This document shows positions 1 through 8,560 of a DNA stretch of 42,364 bases, piece after piece. How positions within the stretch are numbered: position 1 is the stretch's first letter; every line of letters starts with the position of its first letter. Location of the stretch: contig CAMHPA010000020.1 of NCBI GenBank assembly GCA_946186925.1, positions 1 to 42,364 of the forward strand, in the 5' to 3' direction. Below the pieces are notes generated by a model, which saw only the letters and a program-made list of their open reading frames with translations, had not been told where the DNA came from and did not search any database. The DNA comes from an uncultured Bacteroidota bacterium. GTDB lineage: Bacteria; Bacteroidota; Bacteroidia; Bacteroidales; SZUA-534. The position numbers and the translations under genes are program-made.

Positions 1-375
1 TTATTCGTTTGCAAAAGGAAAGAAACACTATTTGCAACATTATTTGAAAACATAATAGATTGTATGATTTAAACTTTTAACTGCCAATGAAATAGCGGAT
101 AGTAATGCACATATTTTAATAGGGAAAAGCAAGTAGCTTAATCTGGAACTTTGAAACTTCGACAACTTCAAAATATTCATCCAGTTCAAGCAATGAGAAT
201 CCTCGCCTTGTTGCGTGGACTTTTTTGTTGTAGTTGGATGAATATTGGCAGTCGAAGGCCTCAAAGTTCCGATGAAAGCGAAGTAAGTATCACGCTTTTT
301 TTATGTGTGTATTTTTGCTTTGATACGGTGATTCCGAAAAACCTCACGAGTAGGATATAACAAATCATAATTATT
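1..375. other. AT-rich intergenic stretch without a convincing gene
   Basis: No open frame here has a credible start or family resemblance. The two overlapping frames at 40-264 (-) and 151-360 (+) both run across the inverted repeat at 145-270 and mirror each other (both encode an NIHP-type stretch), which is what a palindromic DNA element produces by itself. The rest is low-complexity A/T sequence leading to the gene at 376. Confidence 0.6.
145..270. repeat. Imperfect inverted repeat, about 36-38 bp arms with 52 bp centre
   Basis: The left arm (145-182) begins ggaactttga and ends aatattcatcca; the right arm (235-270) is its reverse complement with three matching blocks of 10, 7 and 12 bp separated by two small internal mismatched loops. 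The transcript could fold into a long interrupted stem. There is no transposase, and no obvious target-site duplication. It could be a MITE-like element, a structured RNA or an intergenic repeat family; the sequence alone does not decide. Confidence 0.7.
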
Positions 376-921
376 ATGAGTACTTTTAAGAAAATCATCA
401 ATATTTGTTCGTATTCACTAAATTGTGTTCTTATCATTTTACTTACTATAAGTTTTTTTAAATCCCGTTCAAATAATAACAATGACTTTGGCATTCAAGA
501 AAATGTAATTGGCAATAGCGGAGAAGAAGTTGAGAATGATAATAAAATCAACGAATATGATGCAAAATCAATTGTACACGAGATAGATATGCAATATCTG
601 AATGCTATTAAAAGTGGTATCATTGAACGTGAAGAAAAAGATTTGCCATTACGCATACAAAAATACAAACTTGATGATATTACAATAGATAATATTGTGA
701 TTACCAATGATATTAAACCATATTCTGGTTATTTTGAGACAACGTGGTATTATAGGAAGAAGAATTTTCAGGGAGGATATAATAGTCACGAAAAAAAGGT
801 TTATGTAAAAGTCTTTGACATTGTCTTTAATATTTCTGACAATTCTTATTCGTGGAGCAGTGATTGGAATTCTGCGTATATGGATAACATTTCGGATTTA
901 ATTGGATATGACTTTGATTAA
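376..921 (+). CDS. Unknown protein with N-terminal membrane anchor
   Basis: This 181-residue protein is not one I recognise. Residues about 10-28 form one hydrophobic segment (CVLIILLTISFF core) after a short basic N-terminus, so it is probably anchored in the inner membrane or is an uncleaved signal-anchor protein. An Asn-rich linker and an acidic, lysine-containing soluble part follow, with several Tyr/Trp residues near the C-terminus (residues about 120-170). Codon use is strongly A/T-biased compared with the genes from 2 kb onward, which fits an accessory gene. The ATG at 376 is the first in frame; no Shine-Dalgarno is visible. A hairpin terminator follows at 951. It stands alone on its strand; the next gene is convergent. 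Confidence 0.6.
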   Translation: MSTFKKIINICSYSLNCVLIILLTISFFKSRSNNNNDFGIQENVIGNSGEEVENDNKINEYDAKSIVHEIDMQYLNAIKSGIIEREEKDLPLRIQKYKLDDITIDNIVITNDIKPYSGYFETTWYYRKKNFQGGYNSHEKKVYVKVFDIVFNISDNSYSWSSDWNSAYMDNISDLIGYDFD

Positions 922-950
922 TTCTACAAAACAATTACAATAGTTATTGA

Positions 951-985
951 TGCCACGAAATCATTACCATTTCGTGGCACTTTTT
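951..985 (+). terminator. Rho-independent terminator of the 376-921 gene
   Basis: An 11-bp perfect stem (tgccacgaaat / atttcgtggca) with a 7-nt loop is followed directly by five T residues. Its position 30 nt after the stop of the upstream gene fits termination on the + strand. Confidence 0.85.
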
Positions 986-1068
986 AATCATTAAACCACC
1001 ATTCCTTATTAAAACCCACAACACCACATAAGCTTATGAGGAATCATTAGTTCTATCTTAAAAAACGC

Positions 1069-1968
1069 TTATTCCTCCTGCTCATAATAATAAGAATAAT
1101 CAATCCCCTTCATAAACAATTCACGGTCAGTAATTTGGTTGGTAAGGGCTTGTTTTAGTAGAGATTTGATTGGCTTTGAGTCGGTTGTGCTGGCGTGCAT
1201 AGCGTTCAGGTAGGCTTTCTTGTTGATTTTGCTCCAGTCAACGCATTGTTTCAGAGATTGTTTGAAGATAATGTCAAGCCAGATTCGTGTGCTGCGGCCG
1301 TTGCCTTCCATAAAAGGGTGGGCCATATTCATTTCCACATACTTTTCCACAATCTCGTCGAAAGTGGTTTGCGGCATTTGCTCAATAATTTCCAGATTTT
1401 GTGGCAGATACTCGGCGCGGCAGAACAAGGTTCCGCCTTTCGAGATTGTCTTTGTGCGTATTTTGCCAGCAAAATCGTACAAACCGCCAAATAAAAAGGC
1501 GTGGATTTTTTGCAGTGCTTTTACTGTACCGACTTCGTTTTCTGCAATCAGATTGCTCTCCCACAGCGAATAGGCTTTCTTGCGGCTCTGACCGTCGATT
1601 GAGTTTTCGCTATAGGTAAACCAATCGAGAAACTCGTTTGCGCGGTTGTTGGGGATTTTTTTTGCCAGCAAATCAACGCCTGCTTGGTCAACAACATCCG
1701 TTAGATATGATTTCCCGTCAGCCGCCTTGAGTTTCATCCGATTAATGACTCCGTTCAGTTGGTTAGTGCCACTAACCAACTCGCTCGATTCTTTTTGGAT
1801 TTTTGTTTTCAGATACTTCCAATAATTACGGTTCTTCTGATAATCACCTTGCTCGTTGATGGCGCCAATAATGTCAAGTACAGAGAAATACCACTTGCTT
1901 TCATCGTCGTTCCAAATGGCACGAACTTCACGGTCCTTGAAAAATCGTATGGATAGTTTATTAGTCAT
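1069..1968 (-). CDS. Fic-domain protein (predicted AMP transferase) with BRO-N-like N-terminus
   Basis: This 299-residue protein combines two parts. Residues about 5-118 resemble the BRO-N / phage antirepressor domain (FFKDREVRAIW, WYFSVLDIIGAI, DGKSYLTDVVD). Residues about 140-290 are a Fic domain: flap KGGTLFCRAEYL at 177-188 and the full signature HPFMEGNGRSTR at 217-228, with catalytic His217 and all phosphate-binding Gly/Asn/Arg present. Fic enzymes usually transfer AMP from ATP to a hydroxyl group of a target protein. The C-terminal end carries S292-x3-E296 in a helix-like context; class III Fic proteins (NmFic type) hold the inhibitory (S/T)xxxE(G/N) helix there, although the last position here is Gln. 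It is probably self-inhibited and intact. No antitoxin gene is adjacent. The target is unknown. Confidence 0.9.
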   Translation of the reverse strand: MTNKLSIRFFKDREVRAIWNDDESKWYFSVLDIIGAINEQGDYQKNRNYWKYLKTKIQKESSELVSGTNQLNGVINRMKLKAADGKSYLTDVVDQAGVDLLAKKIPNNRANEFLDWFTYSENSIDGQSRKKAYSLWESNLIAENEVGTVKALQKIHAFLFGGLYDFAGKIRTKTISKGGTLFCRAEYLPQNLEIIEQMPQTTFDEIVEKYVEMNMAHPFMEGNGRSTRIWLDIIFKQSLKQCVDWSKINKKAYLNAMHASTTDSKPIKSLLKQALTNQITDRELFMKGIDYSYYYEQEE

Positions 1969-2171
1969 ATTGGTATCAAAAATACTAATTATAATTCACT
2001 TTCTCAATCCTTCGGGCGGCCAATCGGGGAAATCTTCGCCGTTCCACATCGTGATAAACAGAAATCTTAAAGAGATAAAGGAAAGATTGGTCTATTTATT
2101 TTAATAAGCATACCAATTTAATGGGGAAAAGAATATTTTTGAAACTCGTTAATAATTAAATCACTACAACT

Positions 2172-2813
2172 ATGAAGAAGATTCTTCTTTCAATCGCATC
2201 GGTGGCAGCCGTGGCAGTGACCAACGCACAGGACATCAATCTGCCAGCCCCCGATTTCTCGCAACCATCAACTTCGACTATTGAAGCCTTGAAAACACGT
2301 CACTCGGTTCGCAGTTTCACCAACAAGGAACTGACCAACCAGCAGTTGAGCAATCTGTGCTGGGCTGCTTGCGGCCAGTCGCGCGACGCTCAGCACATCA
2401 CCGCCCCGACGGCGATGAACAAGCAGGAAATTCGCCTTTTCGTCTTCACAAAAAGCGGTGCCTTTGAGTACATTGCAAAGGACAACAAACTTGTGAAGAA
2501 GGCCGATGGCGACCAGCGTTCACTGATTGCGGGTGGCAAGCAGTTCAAGCAGGATTTTGTGATGGACTGTCCCGTTTCGCTGCTTATGGTTATCGATTTT
2601 GAGAAATTCGGCAGCCAGGACAGCCACGCCCAGATGATGGGCTGCGTTGATGCTGGCATTGTCAGCGAGAACATCAATCTCTACTGCCAGTCGGTGGGGC
2701 TTGCCACTGTGCCGCGTGCAACACACGACACTGAAGGTCTCAAGGCTTTGCTGGGACTCGGCGACAAGCAACTTCCGATACTGAACAACCCTGTGGGATT
2801 CGAGAAGAAGTAA
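2172..2813 (+). CDS. Exported SagB-type nitroreductase-family protein
   Basis: This is a 213-residue FMN-dependent nitroreductase-fold protein of the SagB/ThcOx-like subgroup. Residues 1-19 form a signal peptide (basic MKK, hydrophobic core, TNA cleavage site before Gln20), so it should work outside the cytoplasm. The FMN-phosphate signature RHSVRSF lies at 43-49, the DAGIVSENINLYCQSVGLA helix at 160-179, and the closing NPVGF at 206-210. The electron acceptor and donor are not deducible. Relatives with signal peptides occur in Bacteroidales, but I know of no assigned role. It is monocistronic: about 200 bp of AT-rich DNA lies in front and a terminator follows at 2843. Start ATG at 2172 gives a textbook signal peptide. 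Confidence 0.85.
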   Translation: MKKILLSIASVAAVAVTNAQDINLPAPDFSQPSTSTIEALKTRHSVRSFTNKELTNQQLSNLCWAACGQSRDAQHITAPTAMNKQEIRLFVFTKSGAFEYIAKDNKLVKKADGDQRSLIAGGKQFKQDFVMDCPVSLLMVIDFEKFGSQDSHAQMMGCVDAGIVSENINLYCQSVGLATVPRATHDTEGLKALLGLGDKQLPILNNPVGFEKK

Positions 2814-2842
2814 GGCTCTGGCGGGTTCGCTGGGAAACAATC

Positions 2843-2871
2843 AAAAAGGGAATCTTCGGGTTCCCTTTTTT
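2843..2871. terminator. Hairpin terminator after nitroreductase gene
   Basis: The stem aaaaagggaa / ttccctttttt has an 8-nt loop (tcttcggg) and A- and T-runs on both sides, so it can act in both directions. It lies 30 nt after the stop at 2813. Confidence 0.8.
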
Positions 2872-3016
2872 GCTGATAATTTGGAGTTCTAGAGTCGCTT
2901 TCGGCTGATGACGATAGCAGAAAAAACATCTGGAATTAAATTCGCCCGTCAAGCGGGAAATGATGCACCGCTTATTTTGCGGTGTGCCCCGATTGTGTGC
3001 GATTATCCAATTACCT

Positions 3017-3049
3017 GTTTAGTCATTTTCATTTATTTATGTACCTTAG
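3017..3049 (+). promoter_or_regulatory. Candidate Bacteroidales promoter for GT39 gene
   Basis: The box TACCTTAG at 3042-3049 differs by one base from the Bacteroidales -7 consensus TAnnTTTG, and a TTTA sits at 3018-3021, about 20 nt upstream, near the expected -33 position. Transcription would start about 15 nt before the ATG at 3068. Confidence 0.4.
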
Positions 3050-3067
3050 CGCCGTAAATTTCGAAGT

Positions 3068-4501
3068 ATGAAAAAGGCTCTGATAGTAGTTATCGTCCTG
3101 AATGTGTTGCGGTTAGCGTTTATGCCGTTTATCGGCTTGACGCCGCAGGAATCGTACTTCGCCTACTACGCCGACCATCTTTCGCTTTCGTATTTCGACC
3201 ATCCGCCATTGGTGGGCTACACTATCTGGTTGTTTATGAAGGCGTTTGGACATAATATGTTCGCCGTCAAATTCGCGGCGTTTCTGATTACATTGTTGAC
3301 GCAGCTGGCCTTTTTCGCATTGGCGTCGAGGGTGTTGCGCAGCGGCCGCAAGTATCTGGCCTGGATAATGTTCTGCACATCGATGATGGTGACATCGCTC
3401 TCGCTGCAGAACTGCCCCGATGTGGTTCTGGCGCTATTCTGGACCCTCTCAGTCTGGGCGCTCTACCGCGCCATTTTTGAGGGCGAAAACCGTTTTTGGA
3501 TTTATGCCGGACTCTTTATGGGATTGGCTTTCGACAGCAAATATCCGGCTGCCGGTCTGCCCGCGGGTCTGCTTATTTTCCTTCTTTTCTCGGGCCGTTA
3601 CCGCCATCTGCTTGCAAAGCCGTGGCCTTACATTTCGATACTGACAATGCTTTTGCTGGCCCTGCCGGTGCTCATCTGGAACGCGCAGAACGATTTCGTC
3701 TCGTTTCGCCTCGATTCGGTGCTCCGGTCCGAGCCGTTCGACAGCGACATACCGCAGAATCTTTTTCAATTTATTCTTTCACAGATAATTATACTGATGC
3801 CGGTGCTGTTTGTCGGGCTTTGGTGGCTGTTCGGAAAATATATGTGGCGCATTGTTACAAAGCCCAACCAAACCAACCCCGAAATGTGGTTTCTGCTGAG
3901 CTTCTTCCTGCCCACGTTCATCGGTGTTTATTTGGTGTCGATATTTGGTGAAGTGAAATATAACTGGCTGATACCTACATATATAACCGGCATTATTATG
4001 GTAGCGCGGTTCCTTAATCTGCGCTGGCAGAAGTGGCATTGGATATTGACATCGGTACTCTACGCCGTGTGCATCTATTTTATAGTGCTGGCCCCGCAAT
4101 CGGCCTATGTGCGCTACGATTTGGGGCTTGACTCGGAACAGCTTGCCCGCGAGGTTGATTCGGTCCACGCCGCCAATCCAGGTACGTTTGTTTTTGCCAC
4201 CGACGGTTACAAAACAGCATCGAAACTCAGTTTCTACAGCAACGATACCATTTACGGTCCGCAGGTGATTAACCAACCGCCGTATCATTTTGGTTATGTG
4301 GGGATTGACTCCAAGCAACTGATTGGCAAAAACGGCATTTTGGTTAAGCCTCGGCTAAACAGCAGCACGCCATTCCACCTGATTGTGCCTTATTTCGACG
4401 ATATTAAGAAAATCCATAGTGTGAAGATTGCCGGCGTTGAGGCTTATGGCGTTTTCTATTGTACGGGTTACAAAGGTCAAGGTGTTGATGTTCAGCAATA
4501 A
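3068..4501 (+). CDS. GT39-family integral-membrane glycosyltransferase (ArnT/PMT-like)
   Basis: This 477-residue polytopic protein belongs to the dolichyl-phosphate-mannosyltransferase/ArnT superfamily (PMT_2), whose members move a sugar from a polyprenyl-phosphate donor to lipid A, glycans or proteins on the periplasmic side. After the first membrane segment (residues 4-22) comes the family's loop signature: LTPQESYFAYY at 24-34 and the matching SYFDHPPLVGY at 41-51. The usual acidic pair of DEAYY reads Gln27-Glu28 here, so only the second acidic residue is kept. About ten hydrophobic segments follow up to residue 350; the C-terminal about 130 residues are a soluble periplasmic part. The donor and acceptor sugars cannot be told. 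It is flanked by unrelated genes on the same strand. Confidence 0.85.
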   Translation: MKKALIVVIVLNVLRLAFMPFIGLTPQESYFAYYADHLSLSYFDHPPLVGYTIWLFMKAFGHNMFAVKFAAFLITLLTQLAFFALASRVLRSGRKYLAWIMFCTSMMVTSLSLQNCPDVVLALFWTLSVWALYRAIFEGENRFWIYAGLFMGLAFDSKYPAAGLPAGLLIFLLFSGRYRHLLAKPWPYISILTMLLLALPVLIWNAQNDFVSFRLDSVLRSEPFDSDIPQNLFQFILSQIIILMPVLFVGLWWLFGKYMWRIVTKPNQTNPEMWFLLSFFLPTFIGVYLVSIFGEVKYNWLIPTYITGIIMVARFLNLRWQKWHWILTSVLYAVCIYFIVLAPQSAYVRYDLGLDSEQLAREVDSVHAANPGTFVFATDGYKTASKLSFYSNDTIYGPQVINQPPYHFGYVGIDSKQLIGKNGILVKPRLNSSTPFHLIVPYFDDIKKIHSVKIAGVEAYGVFYCTGYKGQGVDVQQ

Positions 4502-4643
4502 ACGCTTGTTTGGTGCGGAGTGGTGACACCATCGGCGCAAGACCGAAATTTTTAATGAAGTTGTGCCGACAATCGGCGAACCTTAATAATTTAGCAAACA
4601 CTATTATTAATAGATACATCTAACTATAAAATATTGAATCATA

Positions 4644-5930
4644 ATGAGTAACAAACACAATCTGGGAACCATCTGCGTGCAAGAGGGATGGAAACCGAAA
4701 AAGGGCGAGCCGCGTGTGCTGCCCATCTATCAGAGCACAACTTTCAAGTATGACAACACCGAGCAGATGGCCGATTTGTTCGACCTGAAGGCGTCGGGCT
4801 ACTTCTACACCCGTCTGCAGAACCCTACAAACGACGCAGTTGCGGCAAAAATCTGCGCACTTGAGGGCGGTGTGGCAGCAATGCTCACATCGTCGGGTCA
4901 GGCGGCAAGTTTCTATGCTGTTTTCAACGTTTGCGAGGCTGGCGACCATTTTGTGTCATCATCGACCATCTACGGCGGAACATACAACCTTTTTGCCGTG
5001 ACAATGAAGAAGTTAGGTATCGAATGCACATTTGTCGACCCCGACGCTTCGGAAGAGGAAATCAGCAAGGCTTTCCGCCCGAACACCAAATGCCTGTTCG
5101 GCGAGACCATTGCCAACCCTGTGCTGAGCGTGCTCGACATTGAGAAATTCGCCCGCATCGCTCACTCGCACGGCGTTCCATTGATTGTGGACAACACTTT
5201 CCCGACGCCTATCAACTGCCGTCCGTTTGAGTTCGGCTGCGACATTGTGACTCACGCCACCACCAAATATATGGATGGCCACGCAACCAACGTGGGCGGC
5301 TGCATTGTCGATAGCGGCAACTTCGACTGGGAAGCCCACCGCGACAAGTTCCCCGGTCTGACCGAGCCAGACCCGTCGTATCACGGACTGGCCTACAGCA
5401 AGGCTTTCGGCAAGGGCGCCTACATCACCAAAGCCACCGCACAACTGATGCGCGACCTTGGCTCGATTCAGTCGCCGCAAAACGCATTCCTGCTCAATCT
5501 GGGACTCGAGACTCTGCACGTTCGTGTGCCGCGCCACTGCGCCAACGCTCAGGCCGTGGCCGAATATCTTGAGAAAAACCCGAAAGTGGCCTGGGTTAAC
5601 TATTCAGGTTTGAAGTCGAGCCCGTACTACGAGTTGGCTCAGAAGCAGTTCACCAACGGCCAGTCGTGCGGCGTGGTAACCTTCGGCGTTAAAGGCGGCC
5701 GCGAGAAGGCCATCACCTTTATGGACAGCCTGCAGCTGGCCTGCATTGTAACTCACGTGGCCGACGCCCGCACCTGCGTTCTGCACCCGGCAAGCCACAC
5801 CCACCGCCAACTCACCGACGAGCAATTGCTCGAGGCCGGCGTCAAACCCGACCTTATCCGCTTCTCGGTTGGTATTGAGGATGTTGAAGACATTATTGCC
5901 GATTTGGAACAGGCTTTTGCGAAGATTTGA
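4644..5930 (+). CDS. metY: O-acetylhomoserine aminocarboxypropyltransferase / sulfhydrylase
   Basis: This 428-residue protein is a PLP enzyme of the Cys/Met metabolism family. It makes homocysteine (methionine branch) from O-acetylhomoserine and sulfide in the cytoplasm. Visible landmarks: YFYTRLQNPT at 53-62 (the Tyr-x-Arg that binds the PLP phosphate of the neighbouring subunit), SSGQAA at 83-88, VDNTFPTP with Asp183 for the pyridine nitrogen, and HATTKYMDGH with the PLP lysine Lys208. Its length (about 430) is that of MetY rather than the shorter (about 390) MetB/MetC. The 140-bp leader shows no SAM-riboswitch motif that I can recognise. It is followed by a strong terminator at 5949, so it is probably monocistronic. 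Confidence 0.93.
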   Translation: MSNKHNLGTICVQEGWKPKKGEPRVLPIYQSTTFKYDNTEQMADLFDLKASGYFYTRLQNPTNDAVAAKICALEGGVAAMLTSSGQAASFYAVFNVCEAGDHFVSSSTIYGGTYNLFAVTMKKLGIECTFVDPDASEEEISKAFRPNTKCLFGETIANPVLSVLDIEKFARIAHSHGVPLIVDNTFPTPINCRPFEFGCDIVTHATTKYMDGHATNVGGCIVDSGNFDWEAHRDKFPGLTEPDPSYHGLAYSKAFGKGAYITKATAQLMRDLGSIQSPQNAFLLNLGLETLHVRVPRHCANAQAVAEYLEKNPKVAWVNYSGLKSSPYYELAQKQFTNGQSCGVVTFGVKGGREKAITFMDSLQLACIVTHVADARTCVLHPASHTHRQLTDEQLLEAGVKPDLIRFSVGIEDVEDIIADLEQAFAKI

Positions 5931-5948
5931 ATATCATAGTTATGCAAC

Positions 5949-5983
5949 AAAAATGCCGGCTGATGAGGTCGGCATTTTTTTGT
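5949..5983 (+). terminator. Terminator of the metY gene
   Basis: The stem aaaaatgccg / cggcattttt around an 11-nt loop is followed by further T residues; it begins 18 nt after the metY stop codon. Flanking A- and T-runs would also allow reverse use. Confidence 0.85.
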
Positions 5984-6163
5984 TGTTCAATCGGAAAATT
6001 AGTTCTAAATCGAAAAAGGAGTTGCTCAAATTGGAAAAATTGCGATCACATCTTATAGCGGAATATCAATTTTTTTTGGGACTAAAAACATATCCTCAAA
6101 ATGGAGATCAATGTCGGCAGAAACAAAAAATAACCGACATTTACAGCGCAAAAAACAGCGATT

Positions 6164-8464
6164 ATGCGGTTCAGAATATTATTGAGTTTGGTGGTGGCAA
6201 TGGCCATCAGTGGTAATTTAGTATACTCTAACACAGACGATTATAAGTCGACAGATAGCCTTGTGGCGGGAATTGCTAACGTCGATGGTTTGGAGCGTCT
6301 TTCGCTTTATGACGCTATTGCACGTAACCATACAAACTCCGATTCGGTATTGAAATATGCTACTCTTGAGTTTGAGTTGGCGCAGAAATTGAGTCAACCC
6401 GCTGAACGCGCAGCCGCTTTTCGATATATTGGAATTGCTTATAGCTATAAATGGAATATTGATAAGGCCTACGAGAATATGGCTCAGGCGCTAGAGATGT
6501 ACAGCTCGCTCGGCGACACACTCAGTGAGGCGCAATGCTGCGATTGGCTCGGACGGCTGCTGTGGATGCGTGGAGCGAACGCTAATGCCGTTGGTTTTTT
6601 GAACCGCGGTCTCGAACTCTACAAACAGTTAGGGCGTGAAGACCTGACTGCCGGAATATATCGGCTGATGGGGTTGCAATGTCTTGATTATAAGATATAT
6701 GATCGTGCGTATGAGTATTTTGGACAGGCTCTTAGCATCGACAAACGAATTGGCAGTCTTGCTGGCGAATCAGAAGATCGCTATTGTCTAGGACAGGGAC
6801 AGATATATCAATGCGTTGATGAGGCAGGAAGCTTGAACCAGTTGCTACGAGCCAAAGACGACATCTTGGCTGCCTATCAGAATGTTGGCAAAGTTGGTTT
6901 GCACATGCAAATCAGCATCTACAAGGCGATGGCTGATATTTGTCTGGAGCAGGCAAAAATCGACAGACCAAACCACGCGATCCTGCTCGACAGCTGTTTG
7001 TTTTTCATCAATCAGGGAGAAAAATTCATTGCCCAGTCGGGGGCTACGGGCTATAGTATGTTGTTTGAGCTCATGAGGGCTCGCTATCTGCTAGAACGAG
7101 GTGATTTTAAGTCGTCGATGCCCATTTTGAGACGGCTCGAAAAGTCCGACGAGGAAGGAAAGCTCATATCGCTGTCGGGTGTGGAGCTATATACCGCTTT
7201 TGCCGAGTACTATGGCCGAACGGGCAACTATGAAAAAACGAGCATCTACGCCAGAAAAGTGGGCGATATTGCCCGCCGCAAGAACAACGACGGCTATTTG
7301 GTGAACTCGACGCAGACCAAAATCCAGACCGAGTTCGACGAGGAGATGCGCCAGCGCGATATGTCGGAGCGTGAACGCGAATTGAATTACAAGGCACGGT
7401 CGAGGCAATTCATAGCAATCATCGTGATATCTATAGTGATTATTGCGCTGCTGTCGCTTCTGGTGATAGTGATTTATCTCAACAGCGTGCGCCGCCGCCG
7501 CAACAATGCTTTGCTCAACGAACAGAACCGCAAGCTTGAGCAGCAACAGTCCGAGATTCTGGCGCAGAATAAGTTGCTGAACCAGAAAAACGAGGAAATA
7601 CAGTCGCAACGCGATGAGATTGAGGGACAGCGCAACTATCTGTCGAATCAAAACCGATTGATTATCAATTCGAATCGTCAATTGACAGATAGCTTGCTCT
7701 ATGCCAAAAAGATACAGGATGCTGCCGTTCCGTCGCAGGATATGATGAACGGCTTTTTTGGTGATTGCCTTGTGTTTTGGCGACCGCTGAATATTGTATC
7801 AGGCGATTTTTACTGGGCTGTCCAGGTGGGCAACTACAAATTTCTAGCTGTGGCCGACTGCACAGGGCATGGTGTTCCGGGCGCTTTTATGAGTATGCTG
7901 GGCATAACACTGCTCAACGATATTGTCATGCATGAGAATGTCGCGAAACTCACCGCCGCCCGCGTACTCGACCAGTTGCGCGCCAAGTTGAAAGAGGCGC
8001 TGCGCCAGACTGGTCGTCCGGGCGAGGCTGCCGATGGCATCGATCTGGCTTTCTGCATCTTCAACGCAAAATCAATGCAGATGCAGTACGCCGGCGCTTT
8101 CCGCCCGCTGATAATCATCCGCAATGGCGAAATTGTTGAGTACAAAGCCGACAAGATGCCGTGCGGCGTTTACATCAACGAATCGCCGCATTTCACCAAC
8201 AACATTGTCGATTTGCAGTCGGGCGATGTGCTTTATATGTATTCCGACGGCATTGCCGACCAGTTCAGCGGCGGCCCCGAACTGCGCAAATTCACCATCC
8301 GCCGTATGAAGGAGATGCTTGTTGAGGTTCACCAGAAGCCTTTCGAGCAGCAGAAACTCTTGATTACCAAAACAATCGACGATTGGCGCAAACCGCTCTC
8401 GAAAACCGGCAAACAAAGCGCCCAGGTTGATGACATTCTGCTCATCGGACTGAGAATCAAATAA
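6164..8464 (+). CDS. TPR sensor, membrane segment and SpoIIE-type PP2C phosphatase
   Basis: This 766-residue protein has a signal peptide (1-22), about seven TPR-like helical repeats in the periplasm (about 60-385; for example AYENMAQALEMYSSLGD, AYEYFGQALSIDKRIG), one membrane helix at about 415-439, a Gln/Glu-rich coiled coil at 443-505 and a cytoplasmic SpoIIE/PP2C phosphatase domain at 508-766. The metal-binding acidic residues are present: Asp548 (VSGDFYW), Asp565 (ADCTGHGVPGAFMSMLG), Asp695 (YSDGIAD) and Asp756/757 (VDDILLIG). It looks like a transmembrane receptor that turns a periplasmic signal into dephosphorylation of a cytoplasmic serine/threonine phosphoprotein, as in partner-switching systems. 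No anti-sigma kinase or STAS protein is adjacent. Start ATG 6164 gives the signal peptide. Confidence 0.88.
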   Translation: MRFRILLSLVVAMAISGNLVYSNTDDYKSTDSLVAGIANVDGLERLSLYDAIARNHTNSDSVLKYATLEFELAQKLSQPAERAAAFRYIGIAYSYKWNIDKAYENMAQALEMYSSLGDTLSEAQCCDWLGRLLWMRGANANAVGFLNRGLELYKQLGREDLTAGIYRLMGLQCLDYKIYDRAYEYFGQALSIDKRIGSLAGESEDRYCLGQGQIYQCVDEAGSLNQLLRAKDDILAAYQNVGKVGLHMQISIYKAMADICLEQAKIDRPNHAILLDSCLFFINQGEKFIAQSGATGYSMLFELMRARYLLERGDFKSSMPILRRLEKSDEEGKLISLSGVELYTAFAEYYGRTGNYEKTSIYARKVGDIARRKNNDGYLVNSTQTKIQTEFDEEMRQRDMSERERELNYKARSRQFIAIIVISIVIIALLSLLVIVIYLNSVRRRRNNALLNEQNRKLEQQQSEILAQNKLLNQKNEEIQSQRDEIEGQRNYLSNQNRLIINSNRQLTDSLLYAKKIQDAAVPSQDMMNGFFGDCLVFWRPLNIVSGDFYWAVQVGNYKFLAVADCTGHGVPGAFMSMLGITLLNDIVMHENVAKLTAARVLDQLRAKLKEALRQTGRPGEAADGIDLAFCIFNAKSMQMQYAGAFRPLIIIRNGEIVEYKADKMPCGVYINESPHFTNNIVDLQSGDVLYMYSDGIADQFSGGPELRKFTIRRMKEMLVEVHQKPFEQQKLLITKTIDDWRKPLSKTGKQSAQVDDILLIGLRIK

Positions 8465-8560
8465 TCATTGTATGCGCTTTTTCTCTTGCGCGTAACAGCA
8501 TTTTGTCGATATTAGTGCCGTTTTTTTTGAAAAGTAAGTTCAATTGTTAAACTATTGATT

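Noticed and set aside
40..360. Overlapping small frames on both strands (40-264 minus, 151-360 plus)
   Set aside because: Both run across the inverted repeat at 145-270 and repeat one another's residues, as expected from a palindrome; neither has a plausible start context.
4502..4643. Possible SAM riboswitch before the metY gene
   Set aside because: I looked for SAM-I and SAM-II core motifs and found neither; only weak local hairpins are present.
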